DNA of 64,000 nucleotides from Neptunomonas japonica DSM 18939 (lineage in GTDB: Bacteria; Pseudomonadota; Gammaproteobacteria; Pseudomonadales; Balneatricaceae), in the NCBI RefSeq assembly GCF_000422765.1, contig NZ_KE383915.1, positions 59,425 to 123,424 of the forward strand. Reading direction: 5' to 3'. Of the stretch, positions 26,452 through 36,217 are shown one piece after another. The number at the start of each line of letters is the position of its first letter. Within the stretch, counting starts at the first letter, position 1. The position numbers and the translations under genes are program-made. The notes beneath the pieces are model-generated. The model worked only from the letters and a program-made list of their open reading frames with translations, searched no databases and was not told the origin of the DNA.

Positions 26452-27405
26452 CTACGGCAAGACAAATACTTGCGTATCAGGGTGGAAGGTATACCAAGCA
26501 AACCAAAACGCATTAACAGCTGGTTGAGGTACACCTCCCGCTTGCAAGCGAATTTCTCCTGTACGTGAAAGCGCATCAAACTGAATCTCTAAATCAACAC
26601 CATTAAATTTATCTGCAATACGATTATCACCATGTTTTGCCAGTTCAGCAAAAGGGTACGCTTTAAATTTTCCCGCGACTTCCACCCCCAATACCCGTTC
26701 TTTGGGGTGGTAAGCCCTACTTAAAAATTCAACAGGAAAATAGATTCTAGAGATACCATCATACTGAGCATACGGGCTTCTCGAATAGTCACGTATATGG
26801 CCAGTGTCACGGCTCAACACCTGACCATCGCTATAACGTTTTTGCCAAGCCACCCACGTCATCTGGTGCAATACTAGCATCTGCAACTTGGACCCTTGCA
26901 TCGGCCCACTTACTGACTCTGTCATTAACTGCGACCACAATGATTGAGTTTGCCGGTCATAAAGCAATACATCACTGTTATATAAAAGCCCAGACACACC
27001 AAACTCTAATACCCTGCCATCAACCTTCGCAGAGAACGCCATGCCAGTGCCACACAGAGGACAGTAACTCACCACCACAGGCGAGCCTGAGATATTGTCA
27101 TTTACAATTTCATGCCAGTTTAAAATAGCAATGGGGTAGGCTCGTGTCACACCATTGATACTCAAACTGAGTACTTGGTCATCTCCCTTTAGCCAACTGA
27201 CCTGCTCAACAGAAATAAATTGGGGTGAGTCAATTGAAGGGATGCCATCTTTAATAGGGCCTCCGGGTAGTATCTTTTCTGCTGGAATAGATGAACGGGT
27301 TAAATCAAAACCATTATTTGCTAGAGCGGGCGCTGAGAAAAAACTGACACACGCCAGTATTAGGAACATAGCAAAAATAAAAGGGGCAAGGCTAATACGC
27401 ATCAT
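26452..27405 (-). CDS. DUF3179 domain protein, exported
   Basis: A 317-residue protein: signal peptide (MMRISLAPFIFAMFLILACV... to ALA), then a DUF3179 domain with GVTRAYPIAILNWHEIVND, VSYCPLCGTGMAF, DTGHIRDYSRSPYAQYDG and a C-terminal aromatic-rich stretch ending AVNAFWFAWYTFHPDTQVF. A conserved CPLCGT suggests a metal or redox site. Function of the family is unknown to me. An upstream frame to 27468 is rejected because GGAG lies seven bases before the ATG at 27405, where the signal peptide begins. Confidence 0.85.
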   Translation of the reverse strand: MMRISLAPFIFAMFLILACVSFFSAPALANNGFDLTRSSIPAEKILPGGPIKDGIPSIDSPQFISVEQVSWLKGDDQVLSLSINGVTRAYPIAILNWHEIVNDNISGSPVVVSYCPLCGTGMAFSAKVDGRVLEFGVSGLLYNSDVLLYDRQTQSLWSQLMTESVSGPMQGSKLQMLVLHQMTWVAWQKRYSDGQVLSRDTGHIRDYSRSPYAQYDGISRIYFPVEFLSRAYHPKERVLGVEVAGKFKAYPFAELAKHGDNRIADKFNGVDLEIQFDALSRTGEIRLQAGGVPQPAVNAFWFAWYTFHPDTQVFVLP

Positions 27406-27491
27406 ACTGAAGCTCCACGATGTTATTAGCCTTTTGAGTATCAGATAAAATAATAATTCAGTTTTCAAGAAATAGAGTTAGAAAAGAAACC

Positions 27492-27947
27492 TCAATCACA
27501 TATTAGCTGATACGTTTGCCAGTACGTTTTACTTGCTAACTTGTCATAAACCGCACGTGCCCGATAATTATTCTCAGCAGTAATCCATCTAACATGCGGC
27601 CAGCTATGTTCTTTGGCTGAAGCACTAAGCCCACTAAAAAGCTGCTCAACAACACCTTCTCCACGTACGCTAGAATCAACATACAAATCATCGAGGAACC
27701 CTACCGATTTACCACGCAAAGGTGATGGCATTTCTCGAAAATGCATCAATCCCAACGCATGCCCCTGATCATCTTTTGCTATCAATGCGAAGAATTGTTT
27801 ATTTTCATCAAAAATCCACGACCAAACTGTATCTAAGATAGGTTGATCCATCGGTACTTCATAAAAAAGAGCATAGTTTTTGTATAGCGTCTCCCATTGA
27901 TCTCTATCTTCAACATTTAACGGCGCAACTGATATTGAGCTTTGCAT
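27492..27947 (-). CDS. GNAT-family N-acetyltransferase
   Basis: A 151-residue acetyltransferase. The acetyl-CoA-binding core is visible as VGFLDDLYVDSSVRGEGVVEQLFSGL, with the second conserved stretch WITAENNYRARAVYDKLAS. The substrate could be a small molecule or protein amine. It is followed upstream on the same strand by another GNAT gene with a 15-base gap, so the two probably share a transcript. Confidence 0.82.
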   Translation of the reverse strand: MQSSISVAPLNVEDRDQWETLYKNYALFYEVPMDQPILDTVWSWIFDENKQFFALIAKDDQGHALGLMHFREMPSPLRGKSVGFLDDLYVDSSVRGEGVVEQLFSGLSASAKEHSWPHVRWITAENNYRARAVYDKLASKTYWQTYQLICD

Positions 27948-27962
27948 ATCATTTTTCCCTTT

Positions 27963-28664
27963 TTAACAGTCTTGTAAAGAACGCTTTTGAAGCCCTTGCT
28001 CATCAAAATTCGCAGTATCTAACCAATGTTCAAAAGCGAGTTTTAACGCAGGCCATTCTTTATCCAAAATAGAAAACCAGGCCGTATCGCGGTTACGCCC
28101 TTTATAGATAGTCGCTTGACGAAATATCCCTTCAAACTTAAAACCCAAACGAAGCGCTGATTTTTTAGAACCTTGATTACATGAGTCACATTTCCATTCA
28201 TAACGCCTATAACCCAACTCATCAAATACATGCCTCATCATTAAATACATTGCTTCAGTTGCCAACACTGTTTTTTGAAGCTTCGGTGAAAAATGTATAT
28301 GCCCTACTTCGATCACACCATTCAAAGGATCAATACGTAAAAAGCTAGCTAAACCAATGGCAAAAGAAGACGTGTTATCAATAACAGAAAAGAAAAGAGG
28401 ATCATCACCTTCACAGATAGCATCTAGCCATACTTTAAAATCAGCAAATTTTTTAAAAGGCCCGTATGGCAAGTAGGTCCAATTAGCTTCTTGCGTATCT
28501 TCAATAAAAGCCTCATACAGTTGCTCTGCATGCAAAGCAGGATCCAACGGCTCAAGCCGACAATACTTACCGTTAATAACCATACGTTCAGGCAAAGCAC
28601 ACGGCTGCCAATGGTCAAGTTTATCGCCTAATGGCTGGCCTAATTCATTCGTACGTATTTCCAT
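27963..28664 (-). CDS. GNAT-family N-acetyltransferase, RimJ/RimL-like
   Basis: A 233-residue acetyltransferase of the Acetyltransf_3 type. Seen: GKYCRLEPLDPALHAEQLYEAF, then GLASFLRIDPLNGVIEVGHIHFSP and CDSCNQGSKKSALRLGFKFEGIFRQ, typical of RimJ/RimL relatives found in many soil and marine bacteria. The ATG at 28664 is preferred to an earlier one at 28739 because family similarity begins at MEIRTNELGQPLGD and AAAGG precedes it. Substrate unknown. Confidence 0.82.
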   Translation of the reverse strand: MEIRTNELGQPLGDKLDHWQPCALPERMVINGKYCRLEPLDPALHAEQLYEAFIEDTQEANWTYLPYGPFKKFADFKVWLDAICEGDDPLFFSVIDNTSSFAIGLASFLRIDPLNGVIEVGHIHFSPKLQKTVLATEAMYLMMRHVFDELGYRRYEWKCDSCNQGSKKSALRLGFKFEGIFRQATIYKGRNRDTAWFSILDKEWPALKLAFEHWLDTANFDEQGLQKRSLQDC

Positions 28665-28890
28665 ATCGGATCTACCTTTTTTTGCGCATACACATAAGTA
28701 ATAAACCCACCGCGAAAGCCAGCTATTTAAAGATAGCAAGCTCTACACGAGACAAGTTCGATTAAGATATAGAATAGGAACATAACTGGATCAAGAACAG
28801 ACCCAATAATTGGCTATTTAACAGTACCACTTTTAAAGAAATAGCACCCTTATTAGAAAAATAAAGATGCGCTTTAATAAGCAAGATAAT

Positions 28891-28911
28891 AGCGCTCTCA
28901 TACAGAGCGCT
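28891..28911 (-). terminator. hairpin after M48 peptidase gene
   Basis: AGCGCTCT and AGAGCGCT form an 8-bp perfect stem with a 5-base loop, 14 bases after the stop codon of the M48 gene on the minus strand. The T-run is poor on that side. Confidence 0.5.
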
Positions 28912-28924
28912 CATTTTTGCGCTA

Positions 28925-30124
28925 TCAGTCTAGTTCTGGGTTCTCATTTAATAACTGCTCAATAAAAAAGGCTGGTACTTCGAGTCGATGAGCAATCTCA
29001 CGTAATACAACAATCTCAGCATGATGAGCTTTATTTTCAGCCTTTGCCATGACGCATAAATCTCTCAATACTTGCATACGTTTTGGTAAGGCATTGTATT
29101 TAACCACTTGGTCAACACGTTTAGGCAGCTCTTCACGTAATTTTTCAAGATTGAAGTTTTCTTTGTATTTATACTGGCCAAAGAATTGCTCAAAAATGGC
29201 TATCTCTTCTTTAGAAATATCTCCATTGGCATTGGCAACCAATAAACATCCAGCAAATAGTAAATGCCGCATTGCTAATGAAGCATCCGTTTTAGACTCC
29301 AAATAGCTAGGCTCCATTAAAGCCATAATGCCTTCTACACCCAGTTCTAACGTCTCAACATTCACACCCATAGGTATCATATGCTGTGAATGATGAAATA
29401 ATTGCAAGGCTTTCACACGAAGCGGGCTAAACGGATGCGTCATAAACCAATCTTCCATTGGAGCACCAGCCCCAGGAGCGCCATCCTCTAGCTGCATATC
29501 ATCCATCTGTTTAAGGAAGTCACCCAAATTAAAACGCACTACTGAGCTTGTCACACCAGAAGATAGCTTAAATAGAGACCGAGCAACGGCGTGTAAATTG
29601 TGAGTACAAAAAGCACCGGCGCGATCAGCTGAGATTTCAGCAAAACGCGACCAACTCGTGAGTTTTAATGCTAAATCTGGCGATATAGGCGTCCCACCTT
29701 TTAGCAGATGACCCACAGGAATATCATGATGCCCATAAATGAAATGCCCGAGCTCGTGCCCCATCACAAAACGCAGTTCTTCTTCATCAAAGCTATCTAA
29801 AAGACTTGAAGAAAACATGATAAACAAGCGCCCTTCCTCAGGTTTTACACAGGCAGCATTAAAGTGAGGGCTTGAATAAGCGTAAAGTTCAACTGGCAAG
29901 TCCACACCTAGTTTAGCAATACAATCCTTAGCTATACGTGTAAGACTAGGCGCCATAGCAGGGCTTAATCTAACCGACGTAGAAAGTAACTTCCGTCTTA
30001 CTCCATTAACTCCTTGAGCTTGTGCCTGAGCAATTTTTTTATTAATGGCGATAACTTCTGGCGCTTGCATTAAATGAGCTGCTAGTGCCAAATCATGTTG
30101 TGAGCGAATCGCGTCTGCATTCAT
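28925..30124 (-). CDS. M48-family metalloprotease with TerB-like tail
   Basis: A 399-residue protein. The catalytic zinc motif HELGH is at 123-127 and the third ligand is probably the Glu in FAEISADRAG. There is no signal peptide or membrane anchor, unlike HtpX or BepA. After the peptidase domain, about 130 residues (MRHLLFAGCLLVANANGDIS, EEIAIFEQFFGQ) look like a TerB/DjlA-type acidic helical domain. The substrate is unknown; a cytoplasmic role is inferred from the missing signal. Confidence 0.78.
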   Translation of the reverse strand: MNADAIRSQHDLALAAHLMQAPEVIAINKKIAQAQAQGVNGVRRKLLSTSVRLSPAMAPSLTRIAKDCIAKLGVDLPVELYAYSSPHFNAACVKPEEGRLFIMFSSSLLDSFDEEELRFVMGHELGHFIYGHHDIPVGHLLKGGTPISPDLALKLTSWSRFAEISADRAGAFCTHNLHAVARSLFKLSSGVTSSVVRFNLGDFLKQMDDMQLEDGAPGAGAPMEDWFMTHPFSPLRVKALQLFHHSQHMIPMGVNVETLELGVEGIMALMEPSYLESKTDASLAMRHLLFAGCLLVANANGDISKEEIAIFEQFFGQYKYKENFNLEKLREELPKRVDQVVKYNALPKRMQVLRDLCVMAKAENKAHHAEIVVLREIAHRLEVPAFFIEQLLNENPELD

Positions 30125-30253
30125 TATGATTATTCTTTTTTAGTGTGAGGACGAGTGCAACATTTTGATAAATGCTGCACTTTCATTTCCCTCTATACTA
30201 AAGTAATAAAGATGAACGTAAAGCAGATGCTTGATAAAGAAGTAGTTTCTCGC

Positions 30254-33200
30254 TTATCGACGGCGCAACAAGCTGTAATACAACAGAGGAATAACTACCA
30301 AGGTCAACAAGGTAGAAACCAACAAACCAAAAATCAAACTAACTGCCAAGCCATTAAAAATCGGATCATCCAATATAAAGAATGCGCCCATCATCGCCGC
30401 CACAGCCGTTAATATAATGGGTTTAGCTCTAACGCTGGCGGCGCTAACAACCGCTTCTTCTAGCGCTATTCCGCGCGCTATCAGGTGATTAATAAAGTCC
30501 ACCAGCAATATTGAGTTACGTACAATAATACCTGCCAATGCAATCATCCCAATCATTGATGTTGCCGTAAACTGCGAATTTAACAGTGCGTGCCCCGGCA
30601 TAATACCTATCATGGTGAGTGGAATGGGTGCCATGATCACGAGCGGAACCATATATGAGCCAAACTGCGCCACGACTAACAAATAAATAAGAATCAAGCC
30701 TACAGAGTAAGCGGCGCCCATGTCACGAAATGTCTCATAAGTGATTTGCCACTCACCATCCCATTTGACGGAATAGTCGTATTGATGTTCAGGCTGACTA
30801 ATGAATGCTTGTCCCATTGCCTCAATCTGCCCCACCATATCAAACATGCCATAGAGAGGACTATCCTGCTGGCCAGCCATGTCACCCGTAATATACACAA
30901 CAGGCAACAAATCTTTATGATAGATATTTTTTTCCCATACTCTGCTCTGAACTATCACAACTTCCGATAGAGGTATTAATTTACCTGAACGGCTCCTCAA
31001 CTTAATATCCAATAGAGCATTGGCATCAGCCTTACCTGCAATAGGCAACTCTAACCGAACCGGTATAGGATATTTCGCATGCCCCGTATGAAGATAAGTA
31101 ACATCCTCCCCGTCCAACGCTGCAGCAATGCTTGAGACAACATCCGCTTGATTAATGCCTAATCGCGCAGCTTTACTACGGTCTATTTCAAATACAACTC
31201 TATCTGCGTTTACTTCAATACTCGTATCTATATCAACTAAGCCGCTGGTTTTCTTAAATAAGGCTTCAAGCTCGCGTGCTTTCGCAATTTGCCCTTTATA
31301 ATCAGGCCCATAAACCTCAGCTACGAGTGGCGCCATTACAGGCGGACCCGGCGGCACTTCAATCACTTTAACCGATGCAGAAAACTGCTCAGCAATTTTT
31401 GTTAACTGCGGACGTACAGAGAGGGCAATATCATGACTCGAACGATCGCGTTGTGTTTTATCAGCGAGATTAACCTGAAGGTCACCTTGGTTAGCAGCTT
31501 GGCGTAAATAGTATTGGCGAACTAGCCCATTAAACCCAATCGGTGAAGCGGTACCCGCATAAGCTTGAATATTTTCTACTTCATCAACATTAAGCAGCGA
31601 GCTAGCCAACTCAAACAGCACCCGGTTGGTCTGTTCAAGTGTCGTACCCTCAGGCATATCAACAACCACTTGAAACTCACTTTTATTATCAAAGGGCAAC
31701 ATTTTTAAGATAACTAGCTGCACAACACCTAAACCAATAGCCCCTGCAATTAGGCCTATCAATGAAAAACCGAGTAAATAGCGGTTTAATCGTTTACCCG
31801 TACCTAAAAATGGTGTCATTAATCGTTTAAAAATACCATACAATCTCGATTCGGCTACATGGGCCTTATCACTAGTTTTAACTGATGTATGGTTTTGCTG
31901 TGTGCTGACATTATGCTTAAGAAGTTTGTAACAAAGCCAAGGGGTAAACGTGAAAGCTATAATCAAAGACAACAGCATCCCCATTGATGCATTAATAGGT
32001 ATAGGGCTCATATAAGGCCCCATTAAGCCGCTGACGAACGCCATTGGTAATAATGCTGCAATAACAGTAAATGTCGCCAGAATCGTCGGCCCGCCGACTT
32101 CATCTACAGCGATAGGGATCGCTTCAAGCAGAGTTTTCTCATCTAACGCCATATGGCGGTGAATGTTTTCAACAACAACAATGGCATCGTCGACCAGAAT
32201 CCCTATAGAGAAGATAAGTGCAAATAACGAAACACGGTTTAAGGTAAAACCCCACGCCCATGACGCAAAAAGTGTCACCATTAATGTCAGTATAACAGCG
32301 GCTCCGACAACAATTGCCTCACGTCGCCCCAACGCTAAAAAAACCAGAGCAATCACTGACAAGGTCGCAAATATAAGCTTTTGAATTAATTTATTGGCTT
32401 TATCATTAGCCGTTTTTCCGTAGTTCCGGGTTATCGTAACCTCAACACCTTGCGGTATTACGTGACCCTTTAGATGCTTCACTCTTTCCAAAACATGATT
32501 GGCAATATCTACCGCATTCTCACCTGGCTTTTTACTGACGGTTAACGTGACAGCAGGTTGATTTGCCTTAGCGCCCTTTTCTGCAAACCACACGTACTGC
32601 TTATTTTCAGCTGCAAATTGTTTGATCTCAGCAATATCTTGCAAATACACAGGCCTACCATCGACCATGCCGACAACCAGTTCGATGAGGTCATCACGTG
32701 TCGAAAAAAAAGTGCCTGCAGTAACCGGTGTATGTTTATTATCGCCAACAAAAGCACCTGCTTTTACAGCAATATTACTCATCATTAGCGCTTCTTTAAG
32801 CTCAACAATTGAAATATTACGTGCTGCCATTTTCTGCGGATCCAACAGAACACCTACTACTTGTTCAGGGCCGCCAATCGTCTCTATATCTCGCGTGCCA
32901 GGTACGCGTTTAAGTTCAGCTTCTAAGGCATGCGCTACTTGCCGAAGCTCATAAGCTCCGCGGGACATATCAGTGCTGTGCAGGGTTAATGCAACAATAG
33001 GAACATCATCAATCCCTTTAGGTTTAACAATAATAGGACCTACGCCCAAATTAGCAGGTCGCCAATCCACATTTGAATAAACAGCATTGTAGAGCCGCAC
33101 TAGAGCCTCTGTTCGCTCAACACCGACCTTGTATTGCACGGTGAGAACAGCCAGCCCTGGACTCGATACAGAATACACATGCTCCATATCTTTGATTTCA

Positions 33201-33436
33201 CTCAGCACCTGCTCTAACGGTGTACTAACAAGCGCTTCAACGTCAGCAACAGAAGCGCCAGGAAAAGGAACCATGACATTGGCCATGGTGACGTTAATTT
33301 GCGGCTCTTCTTCACGCGGCGTCACTAGTGCGGCAAAAACGCCCATGAGCAAACCAACTAATGCAAGCAAGGGAGTAAGTTGAGAGCGCATAAAGCGATT
33401 TGCTATGGCGCCAGAAAAACCTAAAGGTTTATCCAT
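30254..33436 (-). CDS. RND efflux transporter permease
   Basis: Inner-membrane pump of 1060 residues with the RND layout: one membrane helix, a large periplasmic loop, six helices, a second loop and five helices. Seen: GFSGAIANRFMRSQLTPLLAL start, FPGASVADVEALVSTPLEQ, FSIGILVDDAIVVVENIHRH (the essential aspartates), TPWLCYKLL and IIVRNSILLVDFINH. It resembles the HAE1/HME group of multidrug-type pumps. It begins 4 bases after the adaptor stop, so both are in one operon. No outer-membrane channel or regulator is beside it. Substrate undetermined. Confidence 0.92.
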   Translation of the reverse strand: MDKPLGFSGAIANRFMRSQLTPLLALVGLLMGVFAALVTPREEEPQINVTMANVMVPFPGASVADVEALVSTPLEQVLSEIKDMEHVYSVSSPGLAVLTVQYKVGVERTEALVRLYNAVYSNVDWRPANLGVGPIIVKPKGIDDVPIVALTLHSTDMSRGAYELRQVAHALEAELKRVPGTRDIETIGGPEQVVGVLLDPQKMAARNISIVELKEALMMSNIAVKAGAFVGDNKHTPVTAGTFFSTRDDLIELVVGMVDGRPVYLQDIAEIKQFAAENKQYVWFAEKGAKANQPAVTLTVSKKPGENAVDIANHVLERVKHLKGHVIPQGVEVTITRNYGKTANDKANKLIQKLIFATLSVIALVFLALGRREAIVVGAAVILTLMVTLFASWAWGFTLNRVSLFALIFSIGILVDDAIVVVENIHRHMALDEKTLLEAIPIAVDEVGGPTILATFTVIAALLPMAFVSGLMGPYMSPIPINASMGMLLSLIIAFTFTPWLCYKLLKHNVSTQQNHTSVKTSDKAHVAESRLYGIFKRLMTPFLGTGKRLNRYLLGFSLIGLIAGAIGLGVVQLVILKMLPFDNKSEFQVVVDMPEGTTLEQTNRVLFELASSLLNVDEVENIQAYAGTASPIGFNGLVRQYYLRQAANQGDLQVNLADKTQRDRSSHDIALSVRPQLTKIAEQFSASVKVIEVPPGPPVMAPLVAEVYGPDYKGQIAKARELEALFKKTSGLVDIDTSIEVNADRVVFEIDRSKAARLGINQADVVSSIAAALDGEDVTYLHTGHAKYPIPVRLELPIAGKADANALLDIKLRSRSGKLIPLSEVVIVQSRVWEKNIYHKDLLPVVYITGDMAGQQDSPLYGMFDMVGQIEAMGQAFISQPEHQYDYSVKWDGEWQITYETFRDMGAAYSVGLILIYLLVVAQFGSYMVPLVIMAPIPLTMIGIMPGHALLNSQFTATSMIGMIALAGIIVRNSILLVDFINHLIARGIALEEAVVSAASVRAKPIILTAVAAMMGAFFILDDPIFNGLAVSLIFGLLVSTLLTLVVIPLLYYSLLRRR

Positions 33437-33440
33437 TTTC

Positions 33441-34496
33441 TTATCTCACCTCTTCAATAGAGGCAGTAACTGTCAAGATACCTGCAGCTATGGGATCTGT
33501 TGCAATAGCTTCGCCCACCATTAGCCCAGAGAGCACTTCAACTTGATGAGCAAAGTGACTCCCAACTCGTACTTGACGCAGCTGGGGCAATACGCCTTCT
33601 CCTGAAGCACCAAGAACATAAACACCCGCGACTTCAGAACGATAAACAACACTTGATGCCGGCACGAGCAAACGCGCCTTTTCACCCGTTTGCACCGCAA
33701 CTTTGACTAGTTTCCCTGGATATAAACCGTTTTCTGCTGCAGGCAAATTAAGCCTCATTCGCACGGTTCCGGTGGCCGCATCAGCAACCGGAAAAAAGAA
33801 TACTTTTAAAGGTAAAACCGTAGACCCATTGTCTAATACAACATTAACTAACGGTTTTTCTCTAATAATTGCAGCTATCGATTGGGGTAAATCTGCGTAA
33901 ACACGCAGGTAATGTGGATCAAAACCGCTCAACAGCGCCATACCGGGTTGCACAGCTTCGCCCACTTCAACATGACGCCCACTGACGACGCCACTATAAA
34001 CAGCTTTTATCTCGGTATATGACACTTGCTGTCGCGCACGATTAAGAGCCGCATGCGCACTAGTGAAACGAGCTTTAGCGCTGTTGTAGCTAGCAATAGC
34101 TGCATCATAGTCCGCCTTAGACAATAGCTTTTTTGCATAAAGTGCTTTTACACGTTCATATTGCTGAGTCTGCGCTTTACGCTGCGCTCCGGCTTCACTT
34201 AGACTTGCCTTTGTCTGGTTAAGGGATTCTTTTTGGTCAATACCTACTAGCGTTAAGATAACACTGCCCGCTGGCACATGATCACCAACTTCGACCATAA
34301 CTTGATCAACTACACCACTTGTTTGGGCAGATACTGTAGCTTTAGATACAGCCTCAACGCTTCCTTCTAAAAGACGCTGCAGCGGCATTATTGTTTTCGC
34401 AACCGTAATTGAGTTTAACTCTTGCGCTTTCAGATATTCAGGGGCTAAAGCCATAAAAGATACAAGCAAAATAAAAGACGCCACTGAACGGAACAT
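33441..34496 (-). CDS. RND efflux periplasmic adaptor (MFP)
   Basis: Membrane-fusion protein of about 351 residues: signal peptide (MFRSVASFILLVSFMALAP), lipoyl/barrel-sandwich halves (ATVSAQTSGVVDQVMVEVGD and AVYSGVVSGRHVEVGEAVQ), an alpha-hairpin with QQYERVKALYAKKLLSKADYD, and a beta-barrel domain. It links the permease at 30254-33436 to an outer-membrane channel. The frame also allows a TTG four codons earlier. First gene of the pump operon. Confidence 0.92.
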   Translation of the reverse strand: MFRSVASFILLVSFMALAPEYLKAQELNSITVAKTIMPLQRLLEGSVEAVSKATVSAQTSGVVDQVMVEVGDHVPAGSVILTLVGIDQKESLNQTKASLSEAGAQRKAQTQQYERVKALYAKKLLSKADYDAAIASYNSAKARFTSAHAALNRARQQVSYTEIKAVYSGVVSGRHVEVGEAVQPGMALLSGFDPHYLRVYADLPQSIAAIIREKPLVNVVLDNGSTVLPLKVFFFPVADAATGTVRMRLNLPAAENGLYPGKLVKVAVQTGEKARLLVPASSVVYRSEVAGVYVLGASGEGVLPQLRQVRVGSHFAHQVEVLSGLMVGEAIATDPIAAGILTVTASIEEVR

Positions 34497-34696
34497 ATAA
34501 CACCCCAATGAGTAAGTTCTCTCTATTTTAGCATATTCTAATATAATGCCAACTCTCTAATTTAACTAGATATCTCGTCGCTTTAACCGGACACTATTCT
34601 GCAACCGTTCAGGTTCAAGTAAGTATTCTCTTATATTTGCAATTTCAAATTGAATGTTTGCTCAAGAATATTGACTAACTAGCTATACGGTCAGAA

Positions 34697-34723
34697 TAAA
34701 GTAAAATAACTATTCGCCGATAA
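34697..34723 (+). promoter_or_regulatory. sigma-28 (FliA)-type promoter
   Basis: TAAA, then 15 bases, then GCCGATAA, an exact match to the flagellar sigma-28 consensus in both boxes and in spacing. The -10 box ends 28 bases before the ATG of the CBS-domain gene. No other flagellar gene is in the window. The match is seen; transcription by FliA is inferred. Confidence 0.65.
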
Positions 34724-34751
34724 AGTACATATAGTAGTTCGGAGAAATTAA

Positions 34752-35402
34752 ATGGCGTTGTTAATTTATGACAACGGGAATCTTGTAAAGAACCCGTCAG
34801 CAGCTCAATTTCCACAGCGCGGTGTTGCAGCCACCTCAAGGAGTACTGCGGCCAAAAATTCGTTACAGAACAATACTGTTGGCAACCCTCAGATTACAAC
34901 ACAAGCAACCTCGGTAAGCTCTCCACTTACCAGTGGAACACGCTCCACCCTTGTATCATCACGCCTTTATGAAGAAACGGGGCGCAAATCAGATACCCTG
35001 CAAGATCGTAGACGACTAATAGCTCTTCACATAATGAATGCACCCGTTGTTACCGTGGGTCAATTCGACACCATTAAATTTGCTTGGGATTTAATGCAGA
35101 AAGAGAATATTAATCATCTCATCATAACGAATGCCCATGGACATCCATTAGGGGCTGTTACAGGTGAACACCTGCTGCGTTCTGGCTCTGATTCCAGTGG
35201 TTTTGTTGGCAATTTACTGAGCAGTGCATTGATTGCCGTAAGCCCAGAAACATTAGTGCGCGAAATAGCACTGATCTTCATGGAGCAAAAAGTGAGTTGC
35301 GTACCGGTAGTTGATCAAGAACATAAAGTTGTTGGTATTGTTTGTCGCAGCGACTTACTGAGCTTACTGGTTAGCGGTCCAAACTTGGAGCAGCGGGTAT
35401 AG
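34752..35402 (+). CDS. CBS-domain protein
   Basis: A 216-residue cytoplasmic protein. Residues 1-75 are low complexity (rich in S, T, N, Q) and look unstructured. From about 90 to the end are two CBS domains: MNAPVVTVGQFDTIKFAWDLM...HPLGAVTGEHLL and LIAVSPETLVREIALIFMEQ...VVGIVCRSDLL. CBS pairs usually bind an adenine nucleotide or nucleotide second messenger and act as energy or signal sensors. CGGAG gives the ribosome site. The gene sits behind a sigma-28 type promoter, which points to expression with late flagellar or chemotaxis genes; this is inferred. Confidence 0.85.
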   Translation: MALLIYDNGNLVKNPSAAQFPQRGVAATSRSTAAKNSLQNNTVGNPQITTQATSVSSPLTSGTRSTLVSSRLYEETGRKSDTLQDRRRLIALHIMNAPVVTVGQFDTIKFAWDLMQKENINHLIITNAHGHPLGAVTGEHLLRSGSDSSGFVGNLLSSALIAVSPETLVREIALIFMEQKVSCVPVVDQEHKVVGIVCRSDLLSLLVSGPNLEQRV

Positions 35403-35419
35403 CACAAGCAATAGTGACC

Positions 35420-35953
35420 TTATAATAGTCGCGTGAATCCTAACGTTAACTGTTGCTCATCTTTGTTAAGATAAATCTCATTATCTGTGATCGTCATAGT
35501 GATAGACACTGTACGCTCTAAAAGATCGGAAAGTTTTGAAGATTGCTCTGTATTAAACTGCCATACCGCTACCCGAGGAAGGTCTTTAAAAGCTTCTTGA
35601 GCGCGGCTCCACCAAATATCAGCCTCTCGCCCAAAAGCATATAAAGAAACCTTAGGAGATCGACTAACAGCCTTGCGAATACGCTCTGGGGTTGCTTGCC
35701 CTACCTCGATCCAATGATTTACCTGCCCGTCTAAAGAGCACTCCCATACATCGGGTTCGTCAGTAGCGGATAGTCCACGGCTAAACTGAAGGTCATCATG
35801 AAAATTCAAACCAAAAGCCATCAGTCGAATCATCATTCGTTCTTGAGTTTCAGAGGGGTGTAGTGCAAGTGTAAGCTTGCAGCTGGTATAGATATCACGA
35901 TTCATATCAACCAGCTGCAACTCAACCTTATAGATGGTTGGTTTATGTGCCAT
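35420..35953 (-). CDS. yaeQ: YaeQ family protein
   Basis: A 177-residue protein of the YaeQ family, which has a PD-(D/E)xK nuclease-like fold but no settled function; E. coli YaeQ was studied as a suppressor of rfaH loss. Seen: KPTIYKVELQLVDMNRDIY, LTLALHPSETQERMMIRLMAFGLNFH, GLSATDEPDVWECSLDG and the WIEVGQATPERIRKA core. It follows the TIGR02647 gene by 6 bases on the same strand, so they are co-transcribed. Confidence 0.9.
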   Translation of the reverse strand: MAHKPTIYKVELQLVDMNRDIYTSCKLTLALHPSETQERMMIRLMAFGLNFHDDLQFSRGLSATDEPDVWECSLDGQVNHWIEVGQATPERIRKAVSRSPKVSLYAFGREADIWWSRAQEAFKDLPRVAVWQFNTEQSSKLSDLLERTVSITMTITDNEIYLNKDEQQLTLGFTRLL

Positions 35954-35959
35954 AAATGT

Positions 35960-36217
35960 TTAAGACGTGGTGTCCAACTGGACCGGTGTTGTTAAAATCA
36001 ACATAAGGTTTTGTGAATGTTCAGCAGCATCATGACCTAAATCTGTTAAATAACCGCCATCTTCCTGAGAAATTAAATCTTTATCAAATAAACGTTTAGC
36101 AGCAGCGACCACTTGAGGTCCTGCGCTGTGGTGCACTTTAATACCTTCTTGTGTTGTACCCAAGTTAAAGTGATTTAATAAATTCAGTTCATCAACCAAT
36201 TCAGCGTTGTACGGCAT
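35960..36217 (-). CDS. TIGR02647 family small protein
   Basis: An 85-residue conserved protein of unknown function found mainly in Pseudomonas, Vibrio and related gammaproteobacteria. Seen: ELVDELNLLNHFNLGTTQEG, IKVHHSA, AAKRLFDKDLISQEDGGYLT and the tail HDAAEHSQNLMLIL. The arrangement suggests a small helical, possibly winged-helix protein (the 'DGGYLT' turn resembles MarR-like wings), which is only an impression. First gene of a pair with yaeQ. Confidence 0.82.
   Translation of the reverse strand: MPYNAELVDELNLLNHFNLGTTQEGIKVHHSAGPQVVAAAKRLFDKDLISQEDGGYLTDLGHDAAEHSQNLMLILTTPVQLDTTS

Noticed and set aside
30152..30178. GTGCA...TGCAC hairpin between the RND permease and M48 genes
   Set aside because: It could be a terminator but has no T-run on either strand; too weak to list as one.
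30155..30412. Plus-strand 85-codon frame
   Set aside because: Most of it is antisense to the RND permease C terminus; Gln-rich artefact.
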